Positions 37,501 through 48,400 of a DNA stretch of 64,000 bases are shown in pieces. The notes beneath the pieces were generated by a model. That model saw nothing but the letters and a program-made list of their open reading frames with translations. It ran no database searches and had not been told where the DNA came from. The position numbers and the translations under genes are program-made. Origin of the DNA: Copromyces sp. CBS 386.78 (lineage: Eukaryota; Ascomycota; Sordariomycetes; Sordariales; Sordariaceae); contig MU839255.1 of the NCBI GenBank assembly GCA_030685235.1, positions 1-64,000 on the forward strand, read 5' to 3'. Numbering within the stretch: the first letter of the stretch is position 1; every line of letters begins with the position of its first letter.

Positions 37501-38279
37501 GGTGGGCTGGAGCTGTTGGTTGTGTTTGTGGAATCGTCGCAATCGAGAGGGCGAGTGGTGTTGGGCGCCAGGTCGCGAAGGTGGTGCGCGGTACTTGTTC
37601 GGTAAGATGCCGGGTATTTAGGTATGAAATTGGTGTAAGTTCCTGTCTTTTTTGACAAAAATAAAAAGAAGACAAAAATTAAGTAGAGAGCTGATCTAGG
37701 TACGTATATGATGGAGATGAGCTGTGGTTGCCATGGGAAAGCAGTTGTTGCGTCGAAGCGTGTTTGGAAACCCCGGCCTCAATCAATTAATTGCAAGTGA
37801 CGTTGCCGGCAAGTGAATGGTCACAGGCAACCTACAGACACGGCAAAGTAGCGGCAATCGATAAGAGCTCTCCACTTGGAGCTCTCCCTTGCCGCACTTC
37901 ACACTAAAGCTGGGGTAAGTGTGGCTGAAGCTTGAGGTAGTGGGTACATACCTTAATGCACCTTGGACCTTAAATGCTTAGGGTAGCTCCACAAGAGACC
38001 TTGACGTTGCAGCCTCAACCGCATCGAGTCGCGATTCGCTCATCAGTTTCACGAATGTACAGTCTGACGACTTCACACTCCTCGGCCTAATCCAAACATT
38101 GAACACTTGAAGGTTCATCGGCAGTATTTCCGAGTGGAATTTCAGTTTACGACTTCTTATACATTCGAAAGCTCAACAAACACCTCCCAAACTCTCACCA
38201 CCATTCTCACCCTCACTCACTCTTACCCATCGCCTGCTGCTTAGATCACTATTTCCATCTCACCCAGGACTTCGTAACA
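37501..38279. promoter_or_regulatory. Shared divergent promoter region, MED7 / ZNF830-like gene
   Basis: This 779-bp stretch separates two start codons that face away from each other. It contains a short direct repeat GAGCTCTCC (about 37,866 and 37,881). Its right end (about 38,160-38,279) is a C/T- and A-rich leader typical of fungal 5' UTRs. No obvious TATA box. Confidence 0.55.
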
Positions 38280-39497
38280 ATGGCCGACGTACGTGCCCTC
38301 TTACGCCAACAGCGCGCCGCGCGCAGAATCGAACACCCACACGCTGCCTACACTGACGCCGGCAAGCTCGTCTGCGTCCTCTGCCGGGAAAACATCAAGA
38401 CTGAAGCCCTCTGGGACGGTCACATCCGCAACACCGGTCATCGTCAACGTCTACATGCACTCCAACAGCAGCAGCAGCAGCAGCAGCAACTACAAGGTGA
38501 AACGCACGAGGAACCAAACGAACACAAGCGCAAGTTCGACATCCAACAAGACGACGAAGCCACCTCCCCCATCTCTACCGATGAAACCGACCGCGCATCC
38601 AAGCGCACCCGCCCCAACACCTTATCCCCAGAACCAGGGCCGGCGCGGCCAACCTCAATCCCAGCAGATGCCACGAAGCTACCTATCCTTACCGGGCAAC
38701 AATCATTCCCCCCAACAGCCGGCATCGAACTCTCCATCCCTTCGCGACCAGCAACACCCGCAGATGCCACGACAACGCCCAAATCAACCGGCGGACCACT
38801 ACGCCCCTTCTCACAACTATCTGAGCAACAACACTCGCAACCACCAACTTCCCAGCCACCCTCCACTCCCGCCCCTTTAACTTTCACCAAATCTGCCCCA
38901 GCCCCAGCCCCGACCTCAGCGGACGCCCCCCAAGCACCGCAGGCACCGCAAGAACAAGTAGACGACGACCTCTGGGCCTCCTTCGAGGCGGACCTTCTCG
39001 CGCCCCCTAAACCTCCCGCACCCGTGCTGGCAGCAGGAGAAGAGGCCGTGATTTCCGCCGCACCCGTCTCAGCAGCAGAAGCAGCAGCCGCCAAGTCCCA
39101 CGACGAAGAGCATTCCCTCCGCCGAGCGGAAAAGGACATTGAAATTGAAGACGAGCGAGAGGAGGCGACGAGGGCGTTGGAGACCGAGTTTGAGGTCATG
39201 GAGGAGTTGGAGGCTAGGGCAAGGAGGTTGAGGGCGAGGAGGGAGGCTTTGAGGGCTGGAAAGGTGGGTAGTCTTGCCCCTTCGGAGGGAGAGATGGAAA
39301 TTGAGTCAAGGGTAACGACGGCGCCAGTGGGAGGGGAAAAGATGGCTAAGACGAGTGCGGCTGCTGCTGTTTTGGCTGCGTTGGGGAAGGAGAACGCTGA
39401 GGCTACGGCGAAGGGGAAGGTGGTGGAAGACGAGGACGACGACGAAGATGACGAGGATGATGAGGATGATTGGGATGGGTTCCGGTTCCATGCTTAG
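38280..39497 (+). CDS. ZNF830-like C2H2 zinc-finger, coiled-coil nuclear protein
   Basis: A single exon of 405 residues, starting at an ATG in a good context (AACAATGGCC). The N terminus has a basic helix (RALLRQQRAARRI) then one zinc finger with ligands C32, C35, H48 and H54, spaced like U1/matrin-type fingers. A Gln run follows (about 62-70). The middle is Pro/Ser/Thr-rich. A DDDLWASFEADLL segment lies near residue 225-240. A coiled coil with EREEATRALETEFEVMEELE and RLRARREALR (about 290-335) comes before an acidic tail, (E/D)-rich and ending WDGFRFHA. This architecture matches ZNF830/CCDC16 relatives, linked in animals to spliceosome complexes and genome stability. The exact fungal role is inferred. 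Confidence 0.75.
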   Translation: MADVRALLRQQRAARRIEHPHAAYTDAGKLVCVLCRENIKTEALWDGHIRNTGHRQRLHALQQQQQQQQQLQGETHEEPNEHKRKFDIQQDDEATSPISTDETDRASKRTRPNTLSPEPGPARPTSIPADATKLPILTGQQSFPPTAGIELSIPSRPATPADATTTPKSTGGPLRPFSQLSEQQHSQPPTSQPPSTPAPLTFTKSAPAPAPTSADAPQAPQAPQEQVDDDLWASFEADLLAPPKPPAPVLAAGEEAVISAAPVSAAEAAAAKSHDEEHSLRRAEKDIEIEDEREEATRALETEFEVMEELEARARRLRARREALRAGKVGSLAPSEGEMEIESRVTTAPVGGEKMAKTSAAAAVLAALGKENAEATAKGKVVEDEDDDEDDEDDEDDWDGFRFHA

Positions 39498-40295
39498 GAC
39501 GCTTTTAGTTCCCGGCAATGGCAATGGGTCAACTCGGTGTGCATCTCTACGTGGCTATTCTCAATGGAAAGACTAGAGCAAATTTGTACTCCCGAGACCC
39601 CCATCGATTACAAAATGACCAAACTCGATTGAGAAGGGTGGGACCAAAAGCCAACGGTGAGATACGGTGTCAGAGAGCAAACCCTTTGATGGCCTTCCAA
39701 CGGCCAATTCGAAGGCGGGATGAACACGACTTCCCAGAAAGGCTCAACCATCAACAAGTTTGCCTCTGTTCACACAAGCGTAAACTGTCATCTGACTCCT
39801 TCCCGATCTGGCAAACACTTGTTCCTCCACACTTCATGTCTTCAAGTCAAATGATGAAGCCTAGCGTAATGGAGGACAGAGATGTTGTTGACAGCAAACT
39901 GTTTCGAATCCGTTGGGATGGCAGCAAAACCTGCTTATCGTTGAGTGACTTGTTCCCCGTATGGGTGTTACCTCGTCCATGAGAAAATGACAAGATGTCA
40001 CCAAACGTGGACAGCAATCTGGATCATCCAAACGGCAAACGCACTTCGTTCACTCGTTCACTCAAACACCCGGTCCTCGTCCGCGGGCCGTTGAATCAAT
40101 GGCCACTCGAGAGATGTATAAGAACCCCCTACACTCTCCCTTCTCCCAAAGCCCGGAATCTCTCCTGCATCACCATCACCATCACCTTCACCATCAACAT
40201 CACAACCACTTCCTTTACACACTTCAACCACACTAATCCAAATCCCCTAAACTACATCACACCTCTCAACCACAACTCCTCACTTCCCAACCAAA
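39498..40295. promoter_or_regulatory. Intergenic: 3' flank, then TATA box and leader of the Thr-rich gene
   Basis: The left part is the 3' flank of the zinc-finger gene. A TATA-like TATAAGAA at 40,117-40,124 is followed within 20 bp by a C/T-rich run, then a leader of about 150 nt rich in CA and CT. The start context is CAAAATG at 40,296. This is a strong promoter layout for a small, highly expressed fungal gene. I see no other gene. Confidence 0.5.
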
Positions 40296-40517
40296 ATGTC
40301 CAGCCACCAGACTCCCACCACCACCATTGCCTCCGAGCAGACCAAGGAGACTACTGTCTGCCCCACCGGGACCGGGACCACGACTACCACCACCACCACT
40401 ACCGTCATCGAGACCACCGCTACCAGCACGGAGCCCACTCAGTCTGCCGCCGCCGCCGCCGTGACTGAGAAGAAGGATGAGGCCAAGGAGGGTACTAGCA
40501 AGGAGGGGAAGAAGTAA
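40296..40517 (+). CDS. Small Thr-rich, Lys/Glu-tailed protein of unknown function (73 aa)
   Basis: A single exon of 73 residues. It has one Cys, no signal peptide and no membrane segment. The middle is a threonine run (about 26-36), then a short Ala run (about 51-55) and a charged end (EKKDEAKEGTSKEGKK). The sequence is low-complexity and intrinsically disordered, so no family can be assigned. Support comes from the promoter: a TATA-like box 172 bp upstream, a CT-rich start region, a long leader and an AAAATG start context. Highly expressed stress- or conidiation-related small proteins in filamentous fungi often look like this, but that is only an analogy. Confidence 0.55.
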   Translation: MSSHQTPTTTIASEQTKETTVCPTGTGTTTTTTTTTVIETTATSTEPTQSAAAAAVTEKKDEAKEGTSKEGKK

Positions 40518-41237
40518 AGGACGAGCGAGGTCTGCGAGGGGGGGGTGGGTGAGTGCCCAGTTTAGGCTAGGCTAGGATCAGTAGGAGGTGGGAACTTGGG
40601 CTTGGGCCACGATCACTCACATTCACAGCAGCACCTTTTTGGCAAGGTGAGGGAGGAGTGCAAGTCATACCGAACTGAACCGAGACATTTATTCTATCAT
40701 TCGCCTGGGGCTGGGAGTCAATGGAGGAGGAATAGAGGAATTGGCATGGCATGGTATGGTATGGTATGGTCAAGTTGAGAGAGAAGATTCTTGGTATGTA
40801 CCTACATACAAGTAAGGGATGACAGTCTAACGGAAAATGTGGTTACCTACCTACCTACCTACTATGCACGCCACGCTATTACGGCCCCAGTTGAGCTATT
40901 GTGAGGGAACTCACTCTATGAAGTGGAAGTGTGAGCTTGAGGCGCAAGATATCACCTGCGGACGGAACCAAGAGAAAATTTAATCAAGACATATGATATC
41001 GCGGTGATTGTTGTTGTCTCAACTAGTAAATCTTGGAACTGAGGATAACGAGCATTCTTCCAATAACTTTGCAAAATAAAACTAACTGACAAGAGAACCT
41101 ACCTCATTCACACCGTCCCGTACTCATCCAAAGCTTCTGCTTGTAACACTCACTCATTTCTTCGCAGTCACCGTTATCCACCTTTGCTGATACCGAACCA
41201 ACATCCAATATCCATACCTCCTCCTACGCCCCTAGAC
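40518..41237. other. Intergenic region with short tandem repeats
   Basis: It contains a G-run (about 40,541-40,546), a GGCATGGCATGGTATGGTATGGTATGG tract (about 40,742-40,769, 5-bp period) and four ACCT units (about 40,846-40,860). No coding sequence is recognised. It lies between the 3' ends of two convergent genes. Confidence 0.5.
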
Positions 41238-42446
41238 TTACACCCTCCCCTTCCCACTACTAAGCTCCTCCCAAAACCTCCTCAACCTCCAAACCCTCCC
41301 GACCCCTCTCTCCTCCTCCTCCCTCCTCACCCTCCCCTCCGCCTCTCTCACCCTCCCCATCCAAACCTCGCCAATCCACCCCCTCAGCCCATCCTTCACC
41401 CTCTCCCTCTCCACCGCTCTCTTCTTGGCCACCAACGCCGGCGCCACCACCACTTTCTTTTTGGTCCCGGTCCCAGAAGGAACGCACTCGGCCGGCAAGA
41501 CACAGCGCTCAACCAGCTGCTCGGCTGAGGGACGGGCGGCGAGGCGACGGGCGAGGTGGATGGAGGCCAACTTGCGGGCGAGCTTGCGGGAGATGAGGGC
41601 CGTGTTGGTGAGGAAGATGGAACGCCGGATTAGGTCGGGGAGGGAAGGGCGGGAGGGGGAGGTGAGGGATAAGGGCAGGAGGAGGCGGGCGCGGCGGAGA
41701 CGGAGGGAGTGTAAGGTGGGAGAGGTGGAGAGGGTGCGGAGGTGGTGGGAGGTCTGGATTTTAATTAAAGGAGTTAGTATAGTTCTTGCTTGTGGGTCAT
41801 GAAGAAGAATACCTCTAGGATTGGTTTGATGCTCTTTCTCGGAATGGACATGTTAACGGAGTGAAGAAATCAAGGTCAAGGTGGCTGGCTACAAAACGTG
41901 ACAAGATGGATATCATGTGATTGGTGACTGACAAGTGTAAATATTGTGTAATAAGAACAAACTAGGGCGACACCAGAACGGATGATAAGAAAGAAGAGTT
42001 CAAATGGTATCTAGGAACTGTGGACTCACTTTCGAAGCTGAGAACAAATCGCAGACGTCTAGATGGCTCAGAATCTCGTACAAAACTTCGTTTGGTAAGT
42101 CGGTCAGTTGCACATGATGTCCAGTCTCTTGAAGACCCGTGTTGGATTCTTCCCGGTTCTCGCTGAATCTCACAACTGTAGCCGTGCTAGGACTGAGACC
42201 AGTAGGGGTTTTGTTCATCCCTCCTGTGTCCATGCCATGCCATCCCCTCCAAGGTGCCTCGGACTGCTCTGTTACGGGCATTGGGGTGTTTCCAGAAGCC
42301 AACAGCGCCGTTTGGCTTAGCTGGCTGGCAAGGTGCACACTGGAGTTTCCCTCTAGTTGCTCTTCATCCCCCCCTCGTTGTTCAACAGTGGGCCATGACC
42401 ACATCTGCCGATGGCCGGCTCCTGGTTGGAGTGGCAGTGGCGCCAT
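41238..42446 (-). CDS. F-box protein, 2 exons
   Basis: Exons 42,030-42,446 and 41,238-41,753 (minus order) give 310 residues. The 276-nt intron has a GTGAGT donor, a CTAAC branch and a CCAG acceptor, in phase 0. The splice restores one continuous F-box: LTDLPNEVLYEILSHLD, then VCDLFSASK, then TSHHLRTLSTSPTLHSLRLRRA. The F-box binds Skp1 in SCF ubiquitin ligases, and the rest would select the substrate. The C-terminal part is helical and basic, with no WD40 or LRR repeats visible. The first about 70 residues are low-confidence. A second in-frame ATG at 42,233 gives a more compact protein. Another ATG at 41,851 could start an isoform without the F-box. Confidence 0.72.
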
Positions 42447-45400
42447 GAGCAAGGACTTTCTTGCTCAATCCGGCGACGTGCGTCTGATATTCTCGTGATC
42501 AGCGAGTTTGACGGACCGAACAAGTGTGTTAGCCTGGTCTGGCCTCGAAATCCTCTTCCAAGTTTGCCTCGTGTCCACTCTGTTTACACTTGAGCTCTCA
42601 CGCAATCGAGAACTCTGGTAGCGGGGGGCTGAAGCGAGGAAGCGAGACTGTGTCGGAAGCAAAACGTTTAAGGAGCTCAGAACCGCGTCAATGTCGGATC
42701 AAGAGCGTGTCTTGCTCAGATACGCCTCCTGGTCTGCAATGTTGGTCTCCAGCTGGAATCCGGACCGGGCTGGTGGCTGGGGATCGTTAACCAAGATGAG
42801 GACGGCGAAGCGTCTTTGCCTGATGGAGTACAGTAGAATAGCTCGCAGAAATCACCGTGGTATTACTGCAAGGCTTTTTATTCGGGCTGTCATGTGTGCA
42901 GGAATCAGGCCTCCTCAGTCAAGCCGGCGGTCGCATATGATGAGATGTTACATGACAGGGAGGACCGAAGCGTACTAGGTGAGCGGGACGGAGAGATGGG
43001 TGGACCGGGAGGCCGAAAACGGCACCGTACTTTGTTGGAATGTATGTGGTCGAGGTATTCAGGTCCAGCCAGATGGGTGGATATGATGGTATGTGATGAC
43101 CATGCCCAGCCAGAGAGGTCGCGTACAGGACCGTAATCGAGATAATCTTTGGCACAGTGAGCCGGGAGTGACGAGGATTGTTGGAGTCACGATATCATGA
43201 CCGGCATGGTAAGGGCAAGGGCGAGTGAGTAGTAAGGTGAGCGACCTGAGTGAGTGAGGTAGGTGATGGCCGCGCGCAAACGTCACCACGTCTCTCGGAT
43301 AGGTAAGGCACCGCGAATGGGGCGGGTCTGCGATTAGGCCGTTGTTTTGGACCAGACAAGAGTCAAACGAAGCAAATGCTCATTCACGTAAAGTGTGGTG
43401 AAGCTTGACAGAATGGAAATTGGCGAAGGGGTGGAAGTAGGAACATGACATTAGGTCTGGAAAATGATTGGCTCACGGTGAACCACAAGAAGTGGGCACC
43501 GGGTAGGATACAGGGAGCACAGACCATATGAGAGTCTGTGCACCAGTTTCACCAATGGCCGCTCTCCAGGCCGCGCTGTCGCTGGATTGCCCTGGTACCT
43601 GGCCAGTGGCCGCGGCCTGGAAAGCGCGACGAAGGACGGGACCTTGCATCCTTTCCCCCTCCCACCGTCTCCGTTCGCCGTTTCCTCTTCCGCGCGGCAA
43701 TGAACCACTCATTCGAGGTCACAGTCTTTTGCTCTTTCCATTTCCGTCATTCACTTTGAGATGAGGTGAAAATCTCTCTCTCTCTTGTGTCCACCAGACC
43801 CCCTGCCTGGCCTCAAACACTTGACCGGAACATGATCGAAATCCACCTCCTCATTTTGATCACCACCGCCGTTGTCAACGTCAATCGATTCTGTTGAGCA
43901 TATCCCGCGCCGCCCAATGCATCACCAACTCACCAATACCACCGCCCTTTACCTATTCTATTCTCTTCATCTGCATATCACGTCTTGCCGAGTCACAACC
44001 TGCTCGATCTAGCAACCGACGAGCGATGCTACCGGCGATGCTATGCTCGTTCTGGATAGTGACGCGGGCCTCGTCAAATCCATGACAACACATGTCTTGC
44101 TCACTGGGCACGTCTTGAACTGTTAAGCGCGCTGCGAATCACAATCACCAATTCCAGGACCCCCGACCCTGGCCAGAAAAACAAACACTTAATTCAACGG
44201 CTATCTCGGATGTGACGTTGGACATGGGGCATTGCCGCATCTGAACAAGAAACCCCTCCCTGTCGCTCATTGGCTGCTGTGACTGTGTAAGTCGACAAGG
44301 CGTCCAATGTCGTCCCTTTTCTTGCGCACCCTTTCTTGCCCGTCTTCGTCCTTGTCCAGTAGCCTTCCTGAACTGTTGCTTTGGGTCATGTTTGGCCGGG
44401 AGAGAAGGTCGGCGTGAGGAGGAGCTCTCCATCTCTTTTCCAGCCTGATCCGTGGCCACTCGGTTTCAAACCGTTTCGGCGGTGCGAAAACACTGGTTCA
44501 TCCGGTCCAACACAGGGATCGCTATGGCTTACAGCAGGCCTGCGGGCCGCTAAAGGGCAGGTAAGGGTTCAGGCCTCAGGGGAGAAATCTGGGGGGCCAA
44601 GTCAACAGGGGGGCCCGGGGGGACAGAGCACGACCTCACCTCACCTGTCCTCTCACTGTTCAGGAGGGCTGGCGTGTCAAGTACTACACATCCGTCAAGC
44701 GACGGTGGACTGTGTAAAATTTCGATATGTGAACTGACGGCTAACGGCAACCGTGAGCAACTAGGTCCCCGACCAGGCCTAAGAATCAGACACAACAAAC
44801 AAGATTGAATGTCGGGTCTCGAAAGAAACTCCGGATTTCAGCGAACCTGTTCACCGGTCTCACTTTTACTAGACACTCGCTAAACGATTGGAGCAAGACG
44901 CTCTACCACCTGGGCTTGAGCCTTGTGCAAGAAACAACGGACCACATTTTGTCGCCATATCAAGCAGGCTACCTATCCAAGGCTATCAGCTGAGAACAAG
45001 CTGGGCGAGCTGGGCAAACTGCTCATACTTCTGTCACTTCTCATACTTCTGTCACTTCTCAATATCTGCCTCTGGATAGTCCCGAAAGTGATCGAACGCC
45101 CGTCTGCTACCTCATGGCCCCGCCTGCCGTTCGTTCTGCAGCTCGGTCGCATACTCTAGCAAGCTCCTCAATCTCTGGACGCGTTCATGACGTGTCGTGG
45201 GGCTGGCCTCTTGTGATGCGGCCATGGAATTTCTCATCACTATCACGGCTCAACAATTGCCCCTTTTGGACACTCAAAGACTCGGAAAATCACGAGCCTC
45301 CACCGTTGAGAGCAGAGAGACACTCGCCCACTACACTACACAGTACCGTATACGAGTGGCAAATTGGCCTAAACAGTTTCCTCTCCTGCACATCTGATTT

Positions 45401-48400
45401 CACTAGGCTCGGAGTGCTGCAACTCTCAGTGGTGGAGGAACCACACATCCCTCCCGATCCCCTGAAAAAGTCGGCTACCATTTTCTCTCCTCAGCTTTTT
45501 GCACTCAGGGATGACAATAGCTTTCCTCCCCCATACCCCAGCTAGTCTAGTGAAACAAGATCGCACCTCTCCGCGGTCTGGACCAGTCAGTTTGCCAGCA
45601 CATCGTCCAATTCGCTGCGATCCGAGCTCTGGCATGGATGTCTGTGGAAGATGGCTTTGGAACCATCAAGCCAAGCCCCTTCTCCTGCATGTCTAATGGT
45701 GCGGTCAAAACATACGTGCGAACGTCTGCAGGGACGGGGAAGTGAGGCGGGAAGAAGGTTTTCAAACATTGACTGCGACGCGGCACCTGAGACTCGGCTC
45801 GTCGGGGGAGTCTTTTACTGTGTACACAAGGGCCGAAGAAATGACGGTAGAGCAGCCGGATCACCAGAGATGGGCCCGATTTATGACCGTTTTTCAGTCT
45901 ACTCAGGACGTATCGTGATGGGCGCCCAGGCCTGAGAAGAGTCGAGGGCAACTTCGCGAGCAAAGGCTGGTCGTCAGTTCGGCGACCCTCCCTCCCCACT
46001 CCCGTCTTACCCCCAAGGTAGGGCCGACCAATGAGACGACTTCGTTGGCTCCGTTGAGGCTGTTCCCAGACACCTCCCTCCGTTACCCGTCGCTCCCGAA
46101 AAGTGATCCGTCAAATCCCTGTTCTCAACTGTGACTCGATCGCTTCAGGCCGCTTCACGTCGAGCTAACCTTGTTGCTGCGTAGTGTAGCTTGTACCTTG
46201 CACAAGCTAATACGTTCGTCCTTTAGTGTCCTTCCCATCTTGGCATCTTGCGACGTCTGAATGGCTCCATCGCATCAACGCTACATGGGACGGCATGAGC
46301 AGCTATCACCACCGTTTGCACCATTTCAACCATTGCCCTTCACGTCTTACCACTGACTTACTCCGTCTGCTTTCTAGAAGAGAAGGCTGCCAGCCTTCTG
46401 TACATTTTCCGTTGGCGTAACGGCATCAACCCCTGCCGGATGCGTCAACTGGCCGAGGACATCTCCATCAGCTTTGAAACTTTTCTTTTCACCAACGGAA
46501 AAGGGCGATACTTGCGCAACCGCTATTCATATTCGTGTACGATTCCGACCAACTACCCTTACTAGCATTACATTCACGTTGTAACGGCTTAACAGATCAG
46601 TCCATCTCGGGCAATATACCGGATCTGGCACCAAATATCCGGGGTCTACAAAGTTTGATAGCCGCCAGAAGCTTCGCGCAACTGGAACATAACCTGTCTC
46701 GTATACAGATGGAAGATATGAGGGAACGGGCCGCTCCTGATCTTCTCGGTCATGAAAGCCGGCCGTGAATTTACAGAAACAAGGGGGATAAAAGAGGCCT
46801 CTTCGCCAGAAGAGACAATACACCGCGCAAATCTGTTGAAAGTACAGGGCAAGATCAACGCCTGGTCACCTCTGAGCGGCCTTGTTACCTTACAACTCCA
46901 CTTTCTCCCTTGGCCCGTTGACCCGACCTGATAACGGAAACTCGACCACAGCGTCGCTTCATATCCGGTCACTACCGTCTCGTTTTCGGGTTGTCCCAGT
47001 TCTCCAAAAGGTCCAAGTGAATACCACACTTCTCAACCTGCAACCAACTCGATTTTGGAATGACCATGATTAGCTGCTTATCCTGGGAGAGTAGATCATT
47101 GATACTGCTTATTGTGATGGAACTTTCCTTCACTGCCAAGGTCAGACAAGTTCAAGGTCTCGCTCGGGCGGAACATATTCGGCCCTCATGTGTGTTGCAG
47201 AGTCGGCAAAGGCCAGCGTTGAAGCTGCACGGTATGTTCCTGGCCCCCATTTGGGCCACCTATTGAATGACTGGAGCAACCTCGCGAGCCCGCAGCAGTT
47301 CATCATCATCCCGCCTGTATCACCCCACAGGAAGCATGATGAAGTGTAAGTCACAGCCCCCAGGACGGAGCTGATCACTCAGTTGTTATGGGCAAGGTCT
47401 CACTCCCCTATCGATTCGTGCCAGGACAGAAGCAGGTAGTCCCCTCTCACTTCCGGCAACAGAAGGCTTCCCTTATGATATCTGCGTGTTTGTCGACCCT
47501 GACCCTCGTCTTTGCTGCCTCCCCTCCTTCTTCTCTCTTATTATTTATTTTTTTAAACAGAAGTATTTTTATTTTCTAGTTTTTGGTCCTCACGCACTTG
47601 AATTTCAGTCACATGATTATTGGATTGACTGCTCCGGGACCCAAGCGGCTGCCCCGTGAAGCAGGCCTCTGCCGGCTTTGTACCCTGACGAGGCTCATCA
47701 CAGTGCCCGCGAGCGCTAAGAGATCTGAACCTGGCCAGACATCGTTGCCATCGTGTAAAGCTTCATGTTGAACTCAAACACACCGGCGCAATATAGCTCG
47801 ACAAAGAAGGGGGGCAAACCCCTGAAGTGGGCTTCAAGCAATCACTAGTCAACGCTTGCCACGTCGACATCCTTCTTTGCAGACACTCATCTATGGTATG
47901 GGCTGATATGACGGAATCGAGAAGGTGTGCCACCCCGCGGAGTTGATATGGATGACGTTGAGGTCAAAGTTGACCCTCCCCACCGGGAGAACGGCGGAAG
48001 TTCATGTGAGAAAATGCTCCTGCGAGCGTGCGCTGTTCAAGTGTCTCCTTATTCCCGTCTGCTCCTATCAGCACACGGAGCGTGGCTGCAGTCAGGGCCG
48101 CAACTCTCCATGCCGCTAATCCAGGATCTTGCTGGTCCCAAGTTTGAATGTTCGTTGATAGAATTTCTGCGACTATCAAAGCCGGCTTTTGGGTGGAACC
48201 AATTGTTGTCCACGAGAATTCAAAGCCTTCTCGAGTTGCAACCAATCCGTGACATCAACTCCGCTGGGATTTAGCAAGTCTTTCGTTGACCATTTGCTGG
48301 CAGTACTGGCGAAGGAGGTTTCCATATTTCGACTTCAAGTACAGTGACCTATCCGTCCTGTGCCTCCGAAACCACCCAACCGTTGGCCATTACGCAATGC

